Below are positions 24,848-33,317 of a stretch of 42,493 bases of DNA, in pieces; the stretch's first letter is position 1; each line of letters opens with the position of its first letter. Location of the stretch: contig JBKKCR010000280.1 of assembly GCA_046712825.1 (NCBI GenBank), positions 1 through 42,493 of the forward strand. The letters are read 5' to 3'. The notes beneath the pieces were generated by a model. That model was not told the DNA's origin. It saw nothing but the letters and a program-made list of their open reading frames with translations, and did not search any database. A program made the position numbers and the translations under genes. Source of the DNA: DATFGK01 sp046712825 (GTDB taxonomy: Bacteria; Actinomycetota; AC-67).

Positions 24848-25711
24848 CTGATCCCCCGCACCCGCACGCAGGCACGCACGCAAGGGCGCCTCCCGACGTT
24901 CCTCATCATCGGGGCCCCAAAGGCGGGAACGACGTCGTTGGCCGAGTACCTCAGTGAGCACCCGCAGGTTTTCGTCGCGCCGGAGAAAGAGATCAACTTC
25001 TTCGACCGCCATCATCGCCGCGGACCCGACTGGTACCGATCCAGATTCGCTGGCGCCGGCGACGCGAGGGGCGTCGGAGAGGCGTCGCCCGCCTACATGT
25101 ACTTCGACGACGCCTTGGCGCGGATGGCGCATCTCGTCCCCGAAGCCAAGCTCGTCGCCATCCTGCGCGACCCGGTCGAGCGCCTGTACTCCGACTACTG
25201 GTATCGAGTGCCGCTCGGTGAGACCCGATCCTTCGCGGAGGTCGTGCGCCAAGAGATCGCGGAGGGCAAGCCCTTCCACAAGACGATGCGGATGGGGTAT
25301 CTCGAGGTCGGCCGTTACGTCGACCATTTGCGCCGAGTCTGCGAGCACTTCCCCCGGGAATCGCTCTTGGTACTCCTGATGGACGATCTGCGGTCCGATC
25401 CGGCCGGTACGTTCGCGAGCCTGTGCCGGTTCGTCGGAGTCGACGACCGCTTCCGCCCTTCGTCCCTCGGACGACCGACGAACGAGGCCTACTCCTTGCG
25501 CTGGCCGGCGCTCCGACGGACCATGTGGCGCCTCCGGCTCGGCAAGCGCGCGAGGTGGCTTGCGAAGCGGCTCGACGATCTCAACCGCGTTCCGCTGGAC
25601 AAGCCGCCCATGGATCCGGCGCTGCGTGCGGAGCTGAAGGCTTGGTACGCAAACGACAACGCGGAACTGGCGGACTGGCTCGGCCGCGATCTATCCGCCT
25701 GGTCGTCCTGA
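24848..25711 (+). CDS. PAPS-dependent sulfotransferase, probable CTG start
   Basis: A 287-residue sulfotransferase. The PAPS 5'-phosphosulfate loop is GAPKAGTTS (about residues 22-30) and the 3'-phosphate motif is RDPVERLYSDYWY. No ATG, GTG or TTG lies between an in-frame stop at 24740 and TTG 24938, and that TTG falls after the essential PAPS loop. CTG 24848, five bases after GAGGAGG, gives a normal N-terminus and is taken as the start. It would transfer sulfate to a sugar or lipid hydroxyl. It is divergent from the GT4 gene and convergent with a homologous sulfotransferase. Confidence 0.88.
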   Translation: MIPRTRTQARTQGRLPTFLIIGAPKAGTTSLAEYLSEHPQVFVAPEKEINFFDRHHRRGPDWYRSRFAGAGDARGVGEASPAYMYFDDALARMAHLVPEAKLVAILRDPVERLYSDYWYRVPLGETRSFAEVVRQEIAEGKPFHKTMRMGYLEVGRYVDHLRRVCEHFPRESLLVLLMDDLRSDPAGTFASLCRFVGVDDRFRPSSLGRPTNEAYSLRWPALRRTMWRLRLGKRARWLAKRLDDLNRVPLDKPPMDPALRAELKAWYANDNAELADWLGRDLSAWSS

Positions 25712-25719
25712 GCGCCGCT

Positions 25720-26637
25720 TTACCGGTTCCAGCTCGACAAGTCGCGTCCCAGCCATCTGGCGAGCTCCTCGTTGTACGGACGGAAATACTCGACGAGCGC
25801 GGACCGGGCTTCGGGTGACAGAACCGTATCCGGCGGGGCACCGACACGCCGACGGAGGGCCGGCGGAAGGACCTTGGCCGCTCCGCGCTTGAGCCTACGG
25901 TTGAGCGGAGGAACCGCCGGCTCCTGGGGCTCGCGTGAGCCGGCACGCTTGATGATCGCCGGGTCTGTATCGAATGGATCGAACTTCTCGCCGACGACCG
26001 CCGGCAAGACGTCGTCGTCGACGCCGAGGAAACGGCACACGGATGCGAAGAACGGCGCCGGCTCTGCCTTAAGGTCGTCGAAGAGGCTCACGTGGATCCT
26101 TGAACGGTCGTAGAACCGCGTCAACACCTGGAGCTGCTCGAGATAGCGTCCGCGAGCGAGCATCCCTTTCGAGCGCCAGTCCGACGGGTCGCTCGCGCGC
26201 TCGTCGTCGATGGCCTCGGCGAACGGACGGACCTCGTCCCCTCGGGTCACGCTGTGCCGATAGTGGGACCACGCCCGATCGACCGGATGGCGCAGAACGG
26301 CGATCAGCCGAGCATCGGGCACGACCGAGGCCATGCGTTCGACCCAGTGCTCGATGACCATGTAGTTCGGCGTGGCTTCGCCGAGCACCGCATCCTCGGG
26401 CGCGCCGGCGAACAGAGAGCCGTACCAGTCGACCCCGCGGCTCCAGAGCGTGTCGAAGAAATGAAGCTCCTTCTGCTCCGGCACGAAGACCTGCGGGTGG
26501 GCGCGGAGCCATGCGGCGAGTGAGGTCGTACCCGCCTTCATCGCGCCGACGATGACGAAATCGGGCATGCGGCCGGGCCGATCGTTGTCGGGCATCGCTA
26601 CATGATGGGGGGAGTCATCGACGATTGCACGACCCAT
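25720..26637 (-). CDS. PAPS-dependent sulfotransferase (second copy)
   Basis: A 305-residue protein, clearly homologous to the convergent sulfotransferase eight bases away. The PAPS loop GAMKAGTTSLAAWLRAHPQVF and the RHPVDRAWSHYRH 3'-phosphate motif are intact, and both proteins end in a GRDLS-x-W motif. An in-frame ATG at 26595 or another shortly before the loop could be the true start; none has a good ribosome binding site. The stop of the SRPBCC gene lies ten bases upstream on the same strand, so read-through from the MFS-SRPBCC operon is possible. Confidence 0.9.
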   Translation of the reverse strand: MGRAIVDDSPHHVAMPDNDRPGRMPDFVIVGAMKAGTTSLAAWLRAHPQVFVPEQKELHFFDTLWSRGVDWYGSLFAGAPEDAVLGEATPNYMVIEHWVERMASVVPDARLIAVLRHPVDRAWSHYRHSVTRGDEVRPFAEAIDDERASDPSDWRSKGMLARGRYLEQLQVLTRFYDRSRIHVSLFDDLKAEPAPFFASVCRFLGVDDDVLPAVVGEKFDPFDTDPAIIKRAGSREPQEPAVPPLNRRLKRGAAKVLPPALRRRVGAPPDTVLSPEARSALVEYFRPYNEELARWLGRDLSSWNR

Positions 26638-26647
26638 GCCGCGCCGG

Positions 26648-27097
26648 TCATGAGGCGGTCTCCGCGAGGGCTCTCAGCTTCCCCACACTCTTGCGGAGCA
26701 CCCGCTCGATCGGCCGCTTGAGGATGAGACCACCGAGCTCCCCGAGCGGGCCCAGCGGCGGATCCAGCTCTTCCGCCCACTCGAACCAGGTACCGGTGTC
26801 GGTCGGCACGAGCTCGAACCAGGCGAGGCCGCGGATCGGCCAGCCGTGATGCATCACGGCGATGAGCTGCTCCTCCTCCCAACGGACGACCTCCATCACG
26901 TCGACGAGCTTGATGCCGGCGATGGTCGTAACGGCGCGGATCCTGGTCCCGACGCCGGCTCGCTGTTCGGAAACCACGTCGACCGTCGTCGCGTCGACCA
27001 TCCAGGCGGCGGATCCCTCCCAATCGGCCAGCAGATCCCACACACGCGACGGTTCGGCTCGGATCCGTGTGGCGACGCGGAAGAAAGCCACGCGCAC
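26648..27097 (-). CDS. SRPBCC-family (polyketide cyclase/START-like) protein
   Basis: A 149-residue protein. VRVAFFRVATRIRAEPSRVWDLLADWEGSAAWM is the standard N-terminal strand and first helices of the SRPBCC fold; WFEWAEELDPPLGPLGELGGLIL precedes the long final helix. The GTG start at 27097 overlaps the MFS stop by one base (TAGTG), indicating coupling. It would bind or shuttle a hydrophobic ligand, possibly the substrate of the transporter, but no enzymatic residues can be named. Confidence 0.82.
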   Translation of the reverse strand: MRVAFFRVATRIRAEPSRVWDLLADWEGSAAWMVDATTVDVVSEQRAGVGTRIRAVTTIAGIKLVDVMEVVRWEEEQLIAVMHHGWPIRGLAWFELVPTDTGTWFEWAEELDPPLGPLGELGGLILKRPIERVLRKSVGKLRALAETAS

Positions 27098-28380
27098 TAC
27101 GCGCGAGCGGCCGCCGCGGCGCGCCGGCTTGGGGCCGTCTCCCGTGCCAGCACGGCGGCGATGAACGCCAGCGCCCCCACCACTCCGATCGCGACGAACG
27201 CGGGCCCGTAGCCGAAATGCTCCGCGACCAGCCCCACCACGATCGGACCGATGAGCGCGCCCACGTCGCCGGCCGTGCGGTAGCCGGCAACGGCGACGCC
27301 GCGCGCATCGGGCGGCGCAACGTCGCCCACGATCGACGTCGGGCCCGGCCGCGAGTACCCGTTCGCGAAGCCCAGCAGAGCCAGCAGCACGATGAGCACC
27401 ACGGCGCTCCGAACCGTGCCGAGCAGCGCGCAGATCACCGCGGTTACGGCGAGCGAAGGAACCATCGTCACCTTGCGCCCAAGGCGGTCGGAGACGCTGC
27501 CCGCGTGCCAGATCACGATGAGGCTCGCAAGGGATAGGACCGTGAACGGCAGGCCGACCCCACCGTCGTCCCGCGCCAGCACGTCCACCCAAAAGCCCGG
27601 GATGAGCGTCTGCAGTCCGCCGGTCACGTAGAAGCCCGCGGCGCTGCCGACCAGCGCCGCGCGGTACGCCGAGTCCGAGAACAGAGGGCGGAGTCGGGTC
27701 CACGCGCGCACCGACGGCGCCGGGACCGATACCGCCTCGATCTCCGGTCCTCGGTCGAGAGCGTCTGGGGGAACGGCGACGCGGCTCATCACGCGCAGCA
27801 CCAGCGGCGCGCAAGCGAGGCAGATCCCGCCGTACACGAACAGCGGAGTGCGGAGATCTGTCGCCGCCGCGAGGATGCCGCCGAACACCGGCCCGAGCAA
27901 GAACCCGATCCCGAGCACGGCCTGGAACACGCTCATCGCCCGGCCCCGCTCCTCCGCCGACACCATCCCGATCAGGTGAGCCATCAGCGCACCCAGGAAG
28001 AACGCCGAGCCTACGCCGCCGAGCCCGCGCAGGACCACGAGCGCGGGATAGTTCGGCGCAGCGCCGGCGAGGATCGAGGAAAGCCCTACGATCCCAGCCC
28101 CGAGCGCCGCCATGACCCGCTCGCCGTGCCGGTCGATCAGGTTCCCGGCAACGAAGTCCGCCGCAAGGCGAGTCGCTGCGAAGACGGTGAGCAGCAATCC
28201 CACGCCCGCTTCGCCCACGCCGAACTGCTTCGCGAACAACGGAAGCGTCGGAACGATGAGGCCGAAGCCGAACATGATGAGGAGCGATACGCCGATGACG
28301 GCTCTGAACTCCGCGGATTTGAGCGGAGAGTTTTCGATCGCACGCGAACGCAGATTTCCGAGCGCCATGGGCCCGGCCAT
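27097..28380 (-). CDS. Major facilitator superfamily transporter
   Basis: A 427-residue protein with about 12 transmembrane helices. The loop between helices 2 and 3 carries GNLIDRHGERVMAALGAGIVG, a form of the MFS signature motif A, repeated in the second half as GSVSDRLGRKVTMVPSLAVT. The profile resembles drug:H+ antiporters of the DHA1 type, and the N-terminal cytoplasmic part is short. It is first of a likely operon with the SRPBCC gene. Substrate is unknown. Confidence 0.92.
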   Translation of the reverse strand: MAGPMALGNLRSRAIENSPLKSAEFRAVIGVSLLIMFGFGLIVPTLPLFAKQFGVGEAGVGLLLTVFAATRLAADFVAGNLIDRHGERVMAALGAGIVGLSSILAGAAPNYPALVVLRGLGGVGSAFFLGALMAHLIGMVSAEERGRAMSVFQAVLGIGFLLGPVFGGILAAATDLRTPLFVYGGICLACAPLVLRVMSRVAVPPDALDRGPEIEAVSVPAPSVRAWTRLRPLFSDSAYRAALVGSAAGFYVTGGLQTLIPGFWVDVLARDDGGVGLPFTVLSLASLIVIWHAGSVSDRLGRKVTMVPSLAVTAVICALLGTVRSAVVLIVLLALLGFANGYSRPGPTSIVGDVAPPDARGVAVAGYRTAGDVGALIGPIVVGLVAEHFGYGPAFVAIGVVGALAFIAAVLARETAPSRRAAAAARA

Positions 28381-28422
28381 CCTAGCCGACCTCCGGGAGG
28401 CACCTCCCGGCCGCGCCCGGGT

Positions 28423-29256
28423 CTACGACCAGGCCGCGATCGCGAGCACGCCGGGCCCGGTGTGAGCGCCCATCAGCGGCGTGAACTCGGTGAGCAGGGT
28501 CTCCGCGCAGTCGAGCTCGCCGGTGATCCGCGCGAGCAGCGCCTCGGCTTCGTCGGGGACGGCGGCGTGCGCGACCGCGCAGTGGAGCGGCCCTCGTGCG
28601 GCTAAGGGCCGCGTCTCGTCGAGGATGCGCTCGATCGCCCGGGCGCGCGAGCGAGGCCGCCCGAGCTGCTCGATCTTGCCGCCTCGGAGGGCGAAAACCG
28701 GTTTGATGTTCAGGGCCGTCCCCGCGTACGCAAGTAGCGCATGGACGCGGCCCGAGCGTCGGAGGAACTCGAACGTGTTGATGGTGGCCGCGAGCTGGGT
28801 CCGGCCCGCGACCTCCTCCGTGCGAACTGCCACTTCGTCCAGCCCCGCGTCCGCCGCGGCGAGCCGCGCGGCCTCGAGGGCCGCCCATCCCTCGCCCATC
28901 GACGCGCTCTTCGAGTCGACGACCTTGACCCGGCCGCCGAGTTCGATCGCCGCGACGCGTGCCGCGTCGAACGAGACGCTAACGAACGACGCGACGGTCA
29001 CGCACACGACGCCTTCCGCATGTTCGAGCGCTCGCTCGAACACCTCCCGGTAGTCGCCGGCCGACGGCGCCGCCGTCGAGACGGGAACCTCTTCTCGTTG
29101 GAGCTTGGCGTAGAACTCGGTGCGAGGAAGGTCGACGCCGTCTTGATAGACGCTCTCGCCGAACTTCAGGTACATCGGCACGACCGAGATGCCGTGCTCG
29201 GCCGCCATCTCGGGCGGCAGGTTGGCCGCGCTGTCGGTGACGACCGCGGTCTTCAT
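28423..29256 (-). CDS. DegV-family fatty-acid-binding protein
   Basis: A 277-residue protein. The family signatures are VVTDSAANLPPEMAAEHG at the N-terminus, VSTAAPSAGDYREVFE and VDSKSASMGEGWAALEAARLA; the conserved Ser/Thr residues in these hold the fatty-acid carboxylate. DegV proteins present fatty acids to a FakA-like kinase in Gram-positive bacteria; FakA is not in the window. GGGAGGG precedes the ATG. A 1-acyl-glycerol-phosphate acyltransferase-type gene is divergent from it, a fitting functional neighbour. Confidence 0.93.
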   Translation of the reverse strand: MKTAVVTDSAANLPPEMAAEHGISVVPMYLKFGESVYQDGVDLPRTEFYAKLQREEVPVSTAAPSAGDYREVFERALEHAEGVVCVTVASFVSVSFDAARVAAIELGGRVKVVDSKSASMGEGWAALEAARLAAADAGLDEVAVRTEEVAGRTQLAATINTFEFLRRSGRVHALLAYAGTALNIKPVFALRGGKIEQLGRPRSRARAIERILDETRPLAARGPLHCAVAHAAVPDEAEALLARITGELDCAETLLTEFTPLMGAHTGPGVLAIAAWS

Positions 29257-29364
29257 GGTCCCTCCCGAAACCTCGTTCCGGCCCGAGGTTCGACCGGATA
29301 TACCACAGGCCCTCGGCCCCTACAATGCGACGGCCTCGCCGGATCGCCGTCGTTCCGCGACCGA

Positions 29365-29370
29365 TAGGAT
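29365..29370 (+). promoter_or_regulatory. -10 box of a leaderless promoter
   Basis: TAGGAT ends exactly six bases before GTG 29377, placing transcription start at the first base of the start codon. A second box, TACAAT at 29321-29326, could serve as an alternative promoter with a leader. Confidence 0.6.
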
Positions 29371-29376
29371 GGTTGG

Positions 29377-30351
29377 GTGGCGATACGCGCGAATGAAACG
29401 GCGAACCATCTCTGCTTGGCCATGCCCGGCGGAAAGTCGTGCACACGAGCCGCGTTGCAGGGCAAGCCCTACTGCGCCGAGCATCTCGGACCGCTTCGCG
29501 GTCGCAAACCGCGCGACGCTCGCGAGTTCATGGAGGAGTGGCACGAAGCCGCGGAGACCGCCATCGGACGGCGCATGCGCGGCGACGGCCCCGCGCGCGA
29601 CGACCACGATCCCGAGCTCGTCAAGGCGGTCATGCCGCTGGCGCTCCCCCTCTACTCGCTGTACTGGCGATGCGAGGTCCACGGCATCGAGAACGTCCCG
29701 ACGGAAGGTCCCGCCATCCTCGCGGCCAACCACTCGGGCACGATCCCGATCGACGGGGCGATGCTAAAGATCGCGACGCTGAAGGAACACGGACGCAACC
29801 CGTGGCTCCTCGCCGCCGACCTGGTGTTCAAGATCCCGTTCTTCCGCGACATCGTCCGCATCGCCGGCAACGCGCGCGCCGACCGTTCCGAGACCGTGGC
29901 TTTGCTTCGCCGCGACGAGCTCATCGGCGTGTTCCCCGAAGGATTCAAGGGGATCGGCAAAGGGTGGAAGAAGCGGTATCAGCTCCAGCGGTTCGGTCGC
30001 GGCGGGCTCGTCGAGGTGGCCATGGAGGTGGGAGCCCCGATCATCCCGGTCGCGATCATCGGGGCCGAAGAGGCGTTCCCTATGATCGCCGACCTCAAGA
30101 CGCTCGCGAGACGCTTCGGGCTTCCCTACTTCCCGATCACTCCGACGTTCCCGCTGCTGGGCCCACTCGGCGCGATACCGCTGCCGTCGAAATGGATGAT
30201 CATCTTCGGCGAGCCGATCCCTACGGCGCCGTTCGGCCCCGAGAGTGTCGACGTTACGCAGCTCGTGCTCGAGATCACCGACCAGACGCGGCAGGCGGTC
30301 CAGGCGCTCTTGGTCGAGTATCTGCCGAAGCGGCGCAGCGCGTTCCTGTAA
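29377..30351 (+). CDS. Lysophospholipid acyltransferase-family protein with N-terminal CCCH motif
   Basis: A 324-residue protein. Residues 13-36 (Cys13, Cys22, Cys33, His36) form a zinc-knuckle-like pattern CX8CX10CX2H like that of small DUF5763-type domains. The PlsC-like acyltransferase domain follows from about residue 100, with NHSGTIPIDG (His119, Asp126; the His-Asp spacing is six rather than the usual four, as in other actinobacterial members) and FPEGFKG (186-192). It would acylate lysophosphatidate or a related glycerolipid at the membrane. The GTG start follows a -10 box with no leader. Confidence 0.88.
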   Translation: MAIRANETANHLCLAMPGGKSCTRAALQGKPYCAEHLGPLRGRKPRDAREFMEEWHEAAETAIGRRMRGDGPARDDHDPELVKAVMPLALPLYSLYWRCEVHGIENVPTEGPAILAANHSGTIPIDGAMLKIATLKEHGRNPWLLAADLVFKIPFFRDIVRIAGNARADRSETVALLRRDELIGVFPEGFKGIGKGWKKRYQLQRFGRGGLVEVAMEVGAPIIPVAIIGAEEAFPMIADLKTLARRFGLPYFPITPTFPLLGPLGAIPLPSKWMIIFGEPIPTAPFGPESVDVTQLVLEITDQTRQAVQALLVEYLPKRRSAFL

Positions 30352-30371
30352 CGCCTGACCTCTTCCGACCT

Positions 30372-30389
30372 CGGGCGAAAATATGCCCG
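30372..30389 (+). terminator. Weak hairpin after the acyltransferase gene
   Basis: CGGGC and GCCCG pair around an AT-rich 8-base loop, 20 bases past the acyltransferase stop. The stem is short and no U-tract follows, so termination here is uncertain. Confidence 0.35.
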
Positions 30390-30497
30390 AAAGGACGGAC
30401 CAGAACTCTGCGCCTCGTTGTCTCATGGGTGAAGTCGATCGGCCCAGCGCGCGGGTCGCCCGGCCACAAACACGTCACCCCCACGAAGGAGCTTCAG

Positions 30498-31118
30498 ATG
30501 CGCAGATGGATCCTGCTTTCGCTCGCCTCCGCATTGGTTCTCGCCATCGGCGCCCCAGCGCAGGCGGCGAAGCCCACGAAAACGACGTACGACGCTGTAA
30601 GCGCGAATGCCTTTTGGACCACCGAGGAACAGCTCTCACCCACCACGGTCCAACGGACGACCTGGTACGTCGGCGTGTATCAGTCGACCGACGGAACTTT
30701 CTCCGACCTGTACGTCGACACATCAACCTGCACGCAAGGGCCTCGCGGCGAGAACTGCACTTACGAGTACATGAGCGGTTACAGCGACCTGTCGGACGCC
30801 GTGTTCACGATCGACGGAGAGAACCTGACTGTTGCGCACCTCGAGGAGACGTACCTGCTCGAGTCATGGGATAAGGACGGCATCCCTTCCGAGTCGTTCC
30901 CGGCAACGATCGTCGCCGATTGGGCAGGCGTCGGAGAGATCGAGCGCAACAGCGGAAAATCTTCCTATTGCGACAAGTACTTCTGCTACAAGAGCACGTT
31001 CGAAGATGCGTTCAGATCCGCCGAGGCAGTGGGAACCGTGAACGGTGAGGATCTCGGCGAGACCTACGATGCCTATCTGTCCTCGTATCATTCAGAGTCG
31101 ATGGAGTGGCAGAAGTAA
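30498..31118 (+). CDS. Secreted protein of unknown function
   Basis: A 206-residue protein. ATG 30498 has AAGGAG six bases before it and opens a classic signal peptide (MRRWILLSLASALVLAIGAPAQA, cleavage after AQA). The mature part has four cysteines in two close pairs (STCTQGPRGENC and YCDKYFC), suggesting disulfides, and is acidic and rich in Ser, Thr and Tyr with repeated beta-strand-like patterns. I recognise no family. Base composition is clearly lower in GC than the neighbours. A strong hairpin terminator follows 14 bases after the stop, so the gene is monocistronic. Confidence 0.85.
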   Translation: MRRWILLSLASALVLAIGAPAQAAKPTKTTYDAVSANAFWTTEEQLSPTTVQRTTWYVGVYQSTDGTFSDLYVDTSTCTQGPRGENCTYEYMSGYSDLSDAVFTIDGENLTVAHLEETYLLESWDKDGIPSESFPATIVADWAGVGEIERNSGKSSYCDKYFCYKSTFEDAFRSAEAVGTVNGEDLGETYDAYLSSYHSESMEWQK

Positions 31119-31132
31119 GCAGGTACGACCGA

Positions 31133-31164
31133 GAGGGACCCGGCTCGTCGGAGCCGGGTCCCTC
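31133..31164. terminator. Strong bidirectional terminator
   Basis: GAGGGACCCGGCTC and GAGCCGGGTCCCTC form a perfect 14-bp stem with a 4-base GTCG loop, between the convergent secreted-protein and aldolase genes. It would stop transcription from both sides. Confidence 0.85.
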
Positions 31165-31167
31165 CGT

Positions 31168-31806
31168 CTACTGGGACTGGAAGTACGTGAAGACCTGACG
31201 GTAGAGGTCGCGTGCGTGCTCGGGGATCTCGCCGGGCTCTCCGAGAAGCTTCGTTCCCATGTAGATCAAGCCTGCTCGCTCCACCCGCGCGGTGTTCAGC
31301 AGTGCGTGGTCGATGTCCCGGCCGACGGCGACCATCCCGTGCGATGCGATGAACGCCGCGTTGTGCTCGCCGAGCGCGTCGGCGACCTGGTCGGCGATCT
31401 CCTGGGTTCCCGACATCCCCCATTCGGCGACGCGCACTTCTTCGCCGATGTAGACGCCGAACTCGTCGAGGAACGCGGGGAGAGGCTTGCGTGCCGCGGC
31501 GAACATGCTGCCGACGATCGGATGCGAATGGATCACCGCTCCGATGTTCTCACGTCGCTTGTAACACTCGAGATGAACCTTGTGCTCGACCGAAGCGACC
31601 TTCTCTCCTTCGAGCACGTTGCCCTCGAGGTCCATGAGCACGACGTCGTCCGGCGTGATCTCCATGTAGGGCACCGACGACGGCGTGATGAGCGCGCCAT
31701 CCGGCACGCGCATGCTGACGTTCCCGGACGTTCCTTCGGTGAAGCCGCGCTGGAGCATCTGCCGGCCCCCGGCGACGACCTTCTCGCGCTCCTCCGGATA
31801 GCGCAT
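31168..31806 (-). CDS. Class II aldolase/adducin-family protein
   Basis: A 212-residue zinc aldolase of the FucA/AraD family. The signature residues are visible: GTSGNVSMR near the N-terminus for phosphate binding, HSHP for the zinc-binding pair, a catalytic glutamate region around DEFGVYIGEE, and ASHGMVAVG with a third zinc histidine. Such enzymes cleave sugar 1-phosphates such as L-fuculose 1-phosphate or epimerise L-ribulose 5-phosphate. It is the last gene of an operon with a FGGY kinase and a 2-hydroxyacid dehydrogenase. The exact sugar is unknown. Confidence 0.92.
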   Translation of the reverse strand: MRYPEEREKVVAGGRQMLQRGFTEGTSGNVSMRVPDGALITPSSVPYMEITPDDVVLMDLEGNVLEGEKVASVEHKVHLECYKRRENIGAVIHSHPIVGSMFAAARKPLPAFLDEFGVYIGEEVRVAEWGMSGTQEIADQVADALGEHNAAFIASHGMVAVGRDIDHALLNTARVERAGLIYMGTKLLGEPGEIPEHARDLYRQVFTYFQSQ

Positions 31807-31811
31807 GCCGC

Positions 31812-33317
31812 CTATCCGAGGTCTGAGACGCGCGCCACGGTCTGCTCGAAGCGCGCGCGCTGCTCGACCCAGGTCGCGTACATGCCTTCGTAGATCGCCG
31901 TCCACTCGGGCTCCGGCTGGACGATGTCGCCGCGGTCGTGCATGACTCCGGCGGCCTCGGCGACCGAACCGAATGCGCCCGCGGCCGCCGCCCCGACGAT
32001 GCAACCGCCGAGCCCGCTCGCCTGGGCCTCGCGAGCCCGGCGGATGGGCCGGCCGAGCACGCTCGCGAGGATCCGGCCGAACGTCTGACTGCGCGCGACG
32101 CCGCCGCAGAGGACGACTTCGGAGGCGGGACCGCCCACCTCGGCGAGCCATTCCATCCCATGGCGCGCGCCGTAGGCGATGCCCTCGAGGACAGCCCGCG
32201 CGACGTCGGCGGGTTGCCGGCCTAGCGCCATCAAGGGGATCGGGAACAGCAGCCCGCCCGTCCTCATCATCGGGTAATCGCCCATGCGCGTGGGGCCGGT
32301 GTCGATCGAGGTAACGCCGCCCGCCCCCGGCTCCGCGGATGCGGCCGTTTCGTCGAGCCACAGGTGGCCGCCGGGATGTCCCAGCAGGTTCAGGTACCAG
32401 TCGAGCGCCGGTCCGGCTTCGCCGCAGTGGGCTTCGAGCAGGTACCGGCTGGGGACCGCGTGCGGTGAGGTCCAGAGACGCCGCTCGTTGTCGATGATCG
32501 GGCTATCGACGACCAGCGTGACCGGCATCGTCGTCCCGGCGACGATCGCGACCGTCCCCGGCTCGGTCGCACCGAGGCCGAGCGCCGCGGTCTGAGTGTC
32601 GCCGCCGGCCGGCACGACGGGGGTGCCCGCGTGGAGGCCGAATTCGCGGGCGGCGGCCTCTGTGATCGTTCCGACGGTCGTCGCGACCCGTTGCAGATCC
32701 GGCAGGATCTTCCGCGGCGTCGACAACGCGTCGCACAGCGCGTCGCTCCACGAGCCGCGCGTGACGTCGTACGCAAGCATCTCGGCTGCCTGTGTCGGCT
32801 CGGTCGCCGTCACGGAGCCGCCGGTGAGTCGCCACGTCGCCCAGTCGCTGAACGCCAACGCTTTCGCGATGCGGTCGGCGAGAGCCGGCGCGTTGTTCCG
32901 GAACCACGCGAGGCGCGCCGGAAGGTAGAGGAAGACCGGCAGCCGGCCGGCGAGTCGATACACGAGCTCTCCGTGCGAGCGCTCGAGCGCGATGCCCTCG
33001 CGCACCCCCCGTGCGTCGGAGTTCGGGCCCGCCGACAGAACCTCGCCCTTCGCGTCGAGGAAGACAACGCCGGTTCGCTGGCTCGTCACCGCGATAGCGG
33101 CGATCGCATCCGGCCGCGCGAGGCTGGTTCGCACCGCCTCCCGGCTCGCGGATGCGAGAGCGGCCCAGACGAGATCGGTGTCGAGCTCCTGGAATCCGTT
33201 CGCGTCGATCCGGTACTTCCATGCCCGCGTCGCCGCCCCGACCCTGCGGCCGGAGGTGTCGGCGATCACGGCGCGGCCGCCGCTCGTCCCGATGTCGAGC
33301 GCGAGGACGAGGCTCAA
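31812..33317 (-). CDS. FGGY-family carbohydrate kinase
   Basis: A 501-residue sugar kinase. The N-terminal phosphate loop is DIGTSGGRAVIAD (residues 8-20), the middle has VVPAGGDTQTAALGLG, and GGVARSQTFGRILASVLG is the C-terminal FGGY signature. The section TSPHAVPSRYLLEAHCGEAGPALDWYLN resembles LsrK-like (autoinducer-2 kinase) members more than xylulokinases, but this is a weak hint. Five bases separate it from the aldolase start and its start overlaps the dehydrogenase stop by four bases, so the three form an operon that would phosphorylate a sugar and then cleave it. Confidence 0.93.
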   Translation of the reverse strand: MSLVLALDIGTSGGRAVIADTSGRRVGAATRAWKYRIDANGFQELDTDLVWAALASASREAVRTSLARPDAIAAIAVTSQRTGVVFLDAKGEVLSAGPNSDARGVREGIALERSHGELVYRLAGRLPVFLYLPARLAWFRNNAPALADRIAKALAFSDWATWRLTGGSVTATEPTQAAEMLAYDVTRGSWSDALCDALSTPRKILPDLQRVATTVGTITEAAAREFGLHAGTPVVPAGGDTQTAALGLGATEPGTVAIVAGTTMPVTLVVDSPIIDNERRLWTSPHAVPSRYLLEAHCGEAGPALDWYLNLLGHPGGHLWLDETAASAEPGAGGVTSIDTGPTRMGDYPMMRTGGLLFPIPLMALGRQPADVARAVLEGIAYGARHGMEWLAEVGGPASEVVLCGGVARSQTFGRILASVLGRPIRRAREAQASGLGGCIVGAAAAGAFGSVAEAAGVMHDRGDIVQPEPEWTAIYEGMYATWVEQRARFEQTVARVSDLG

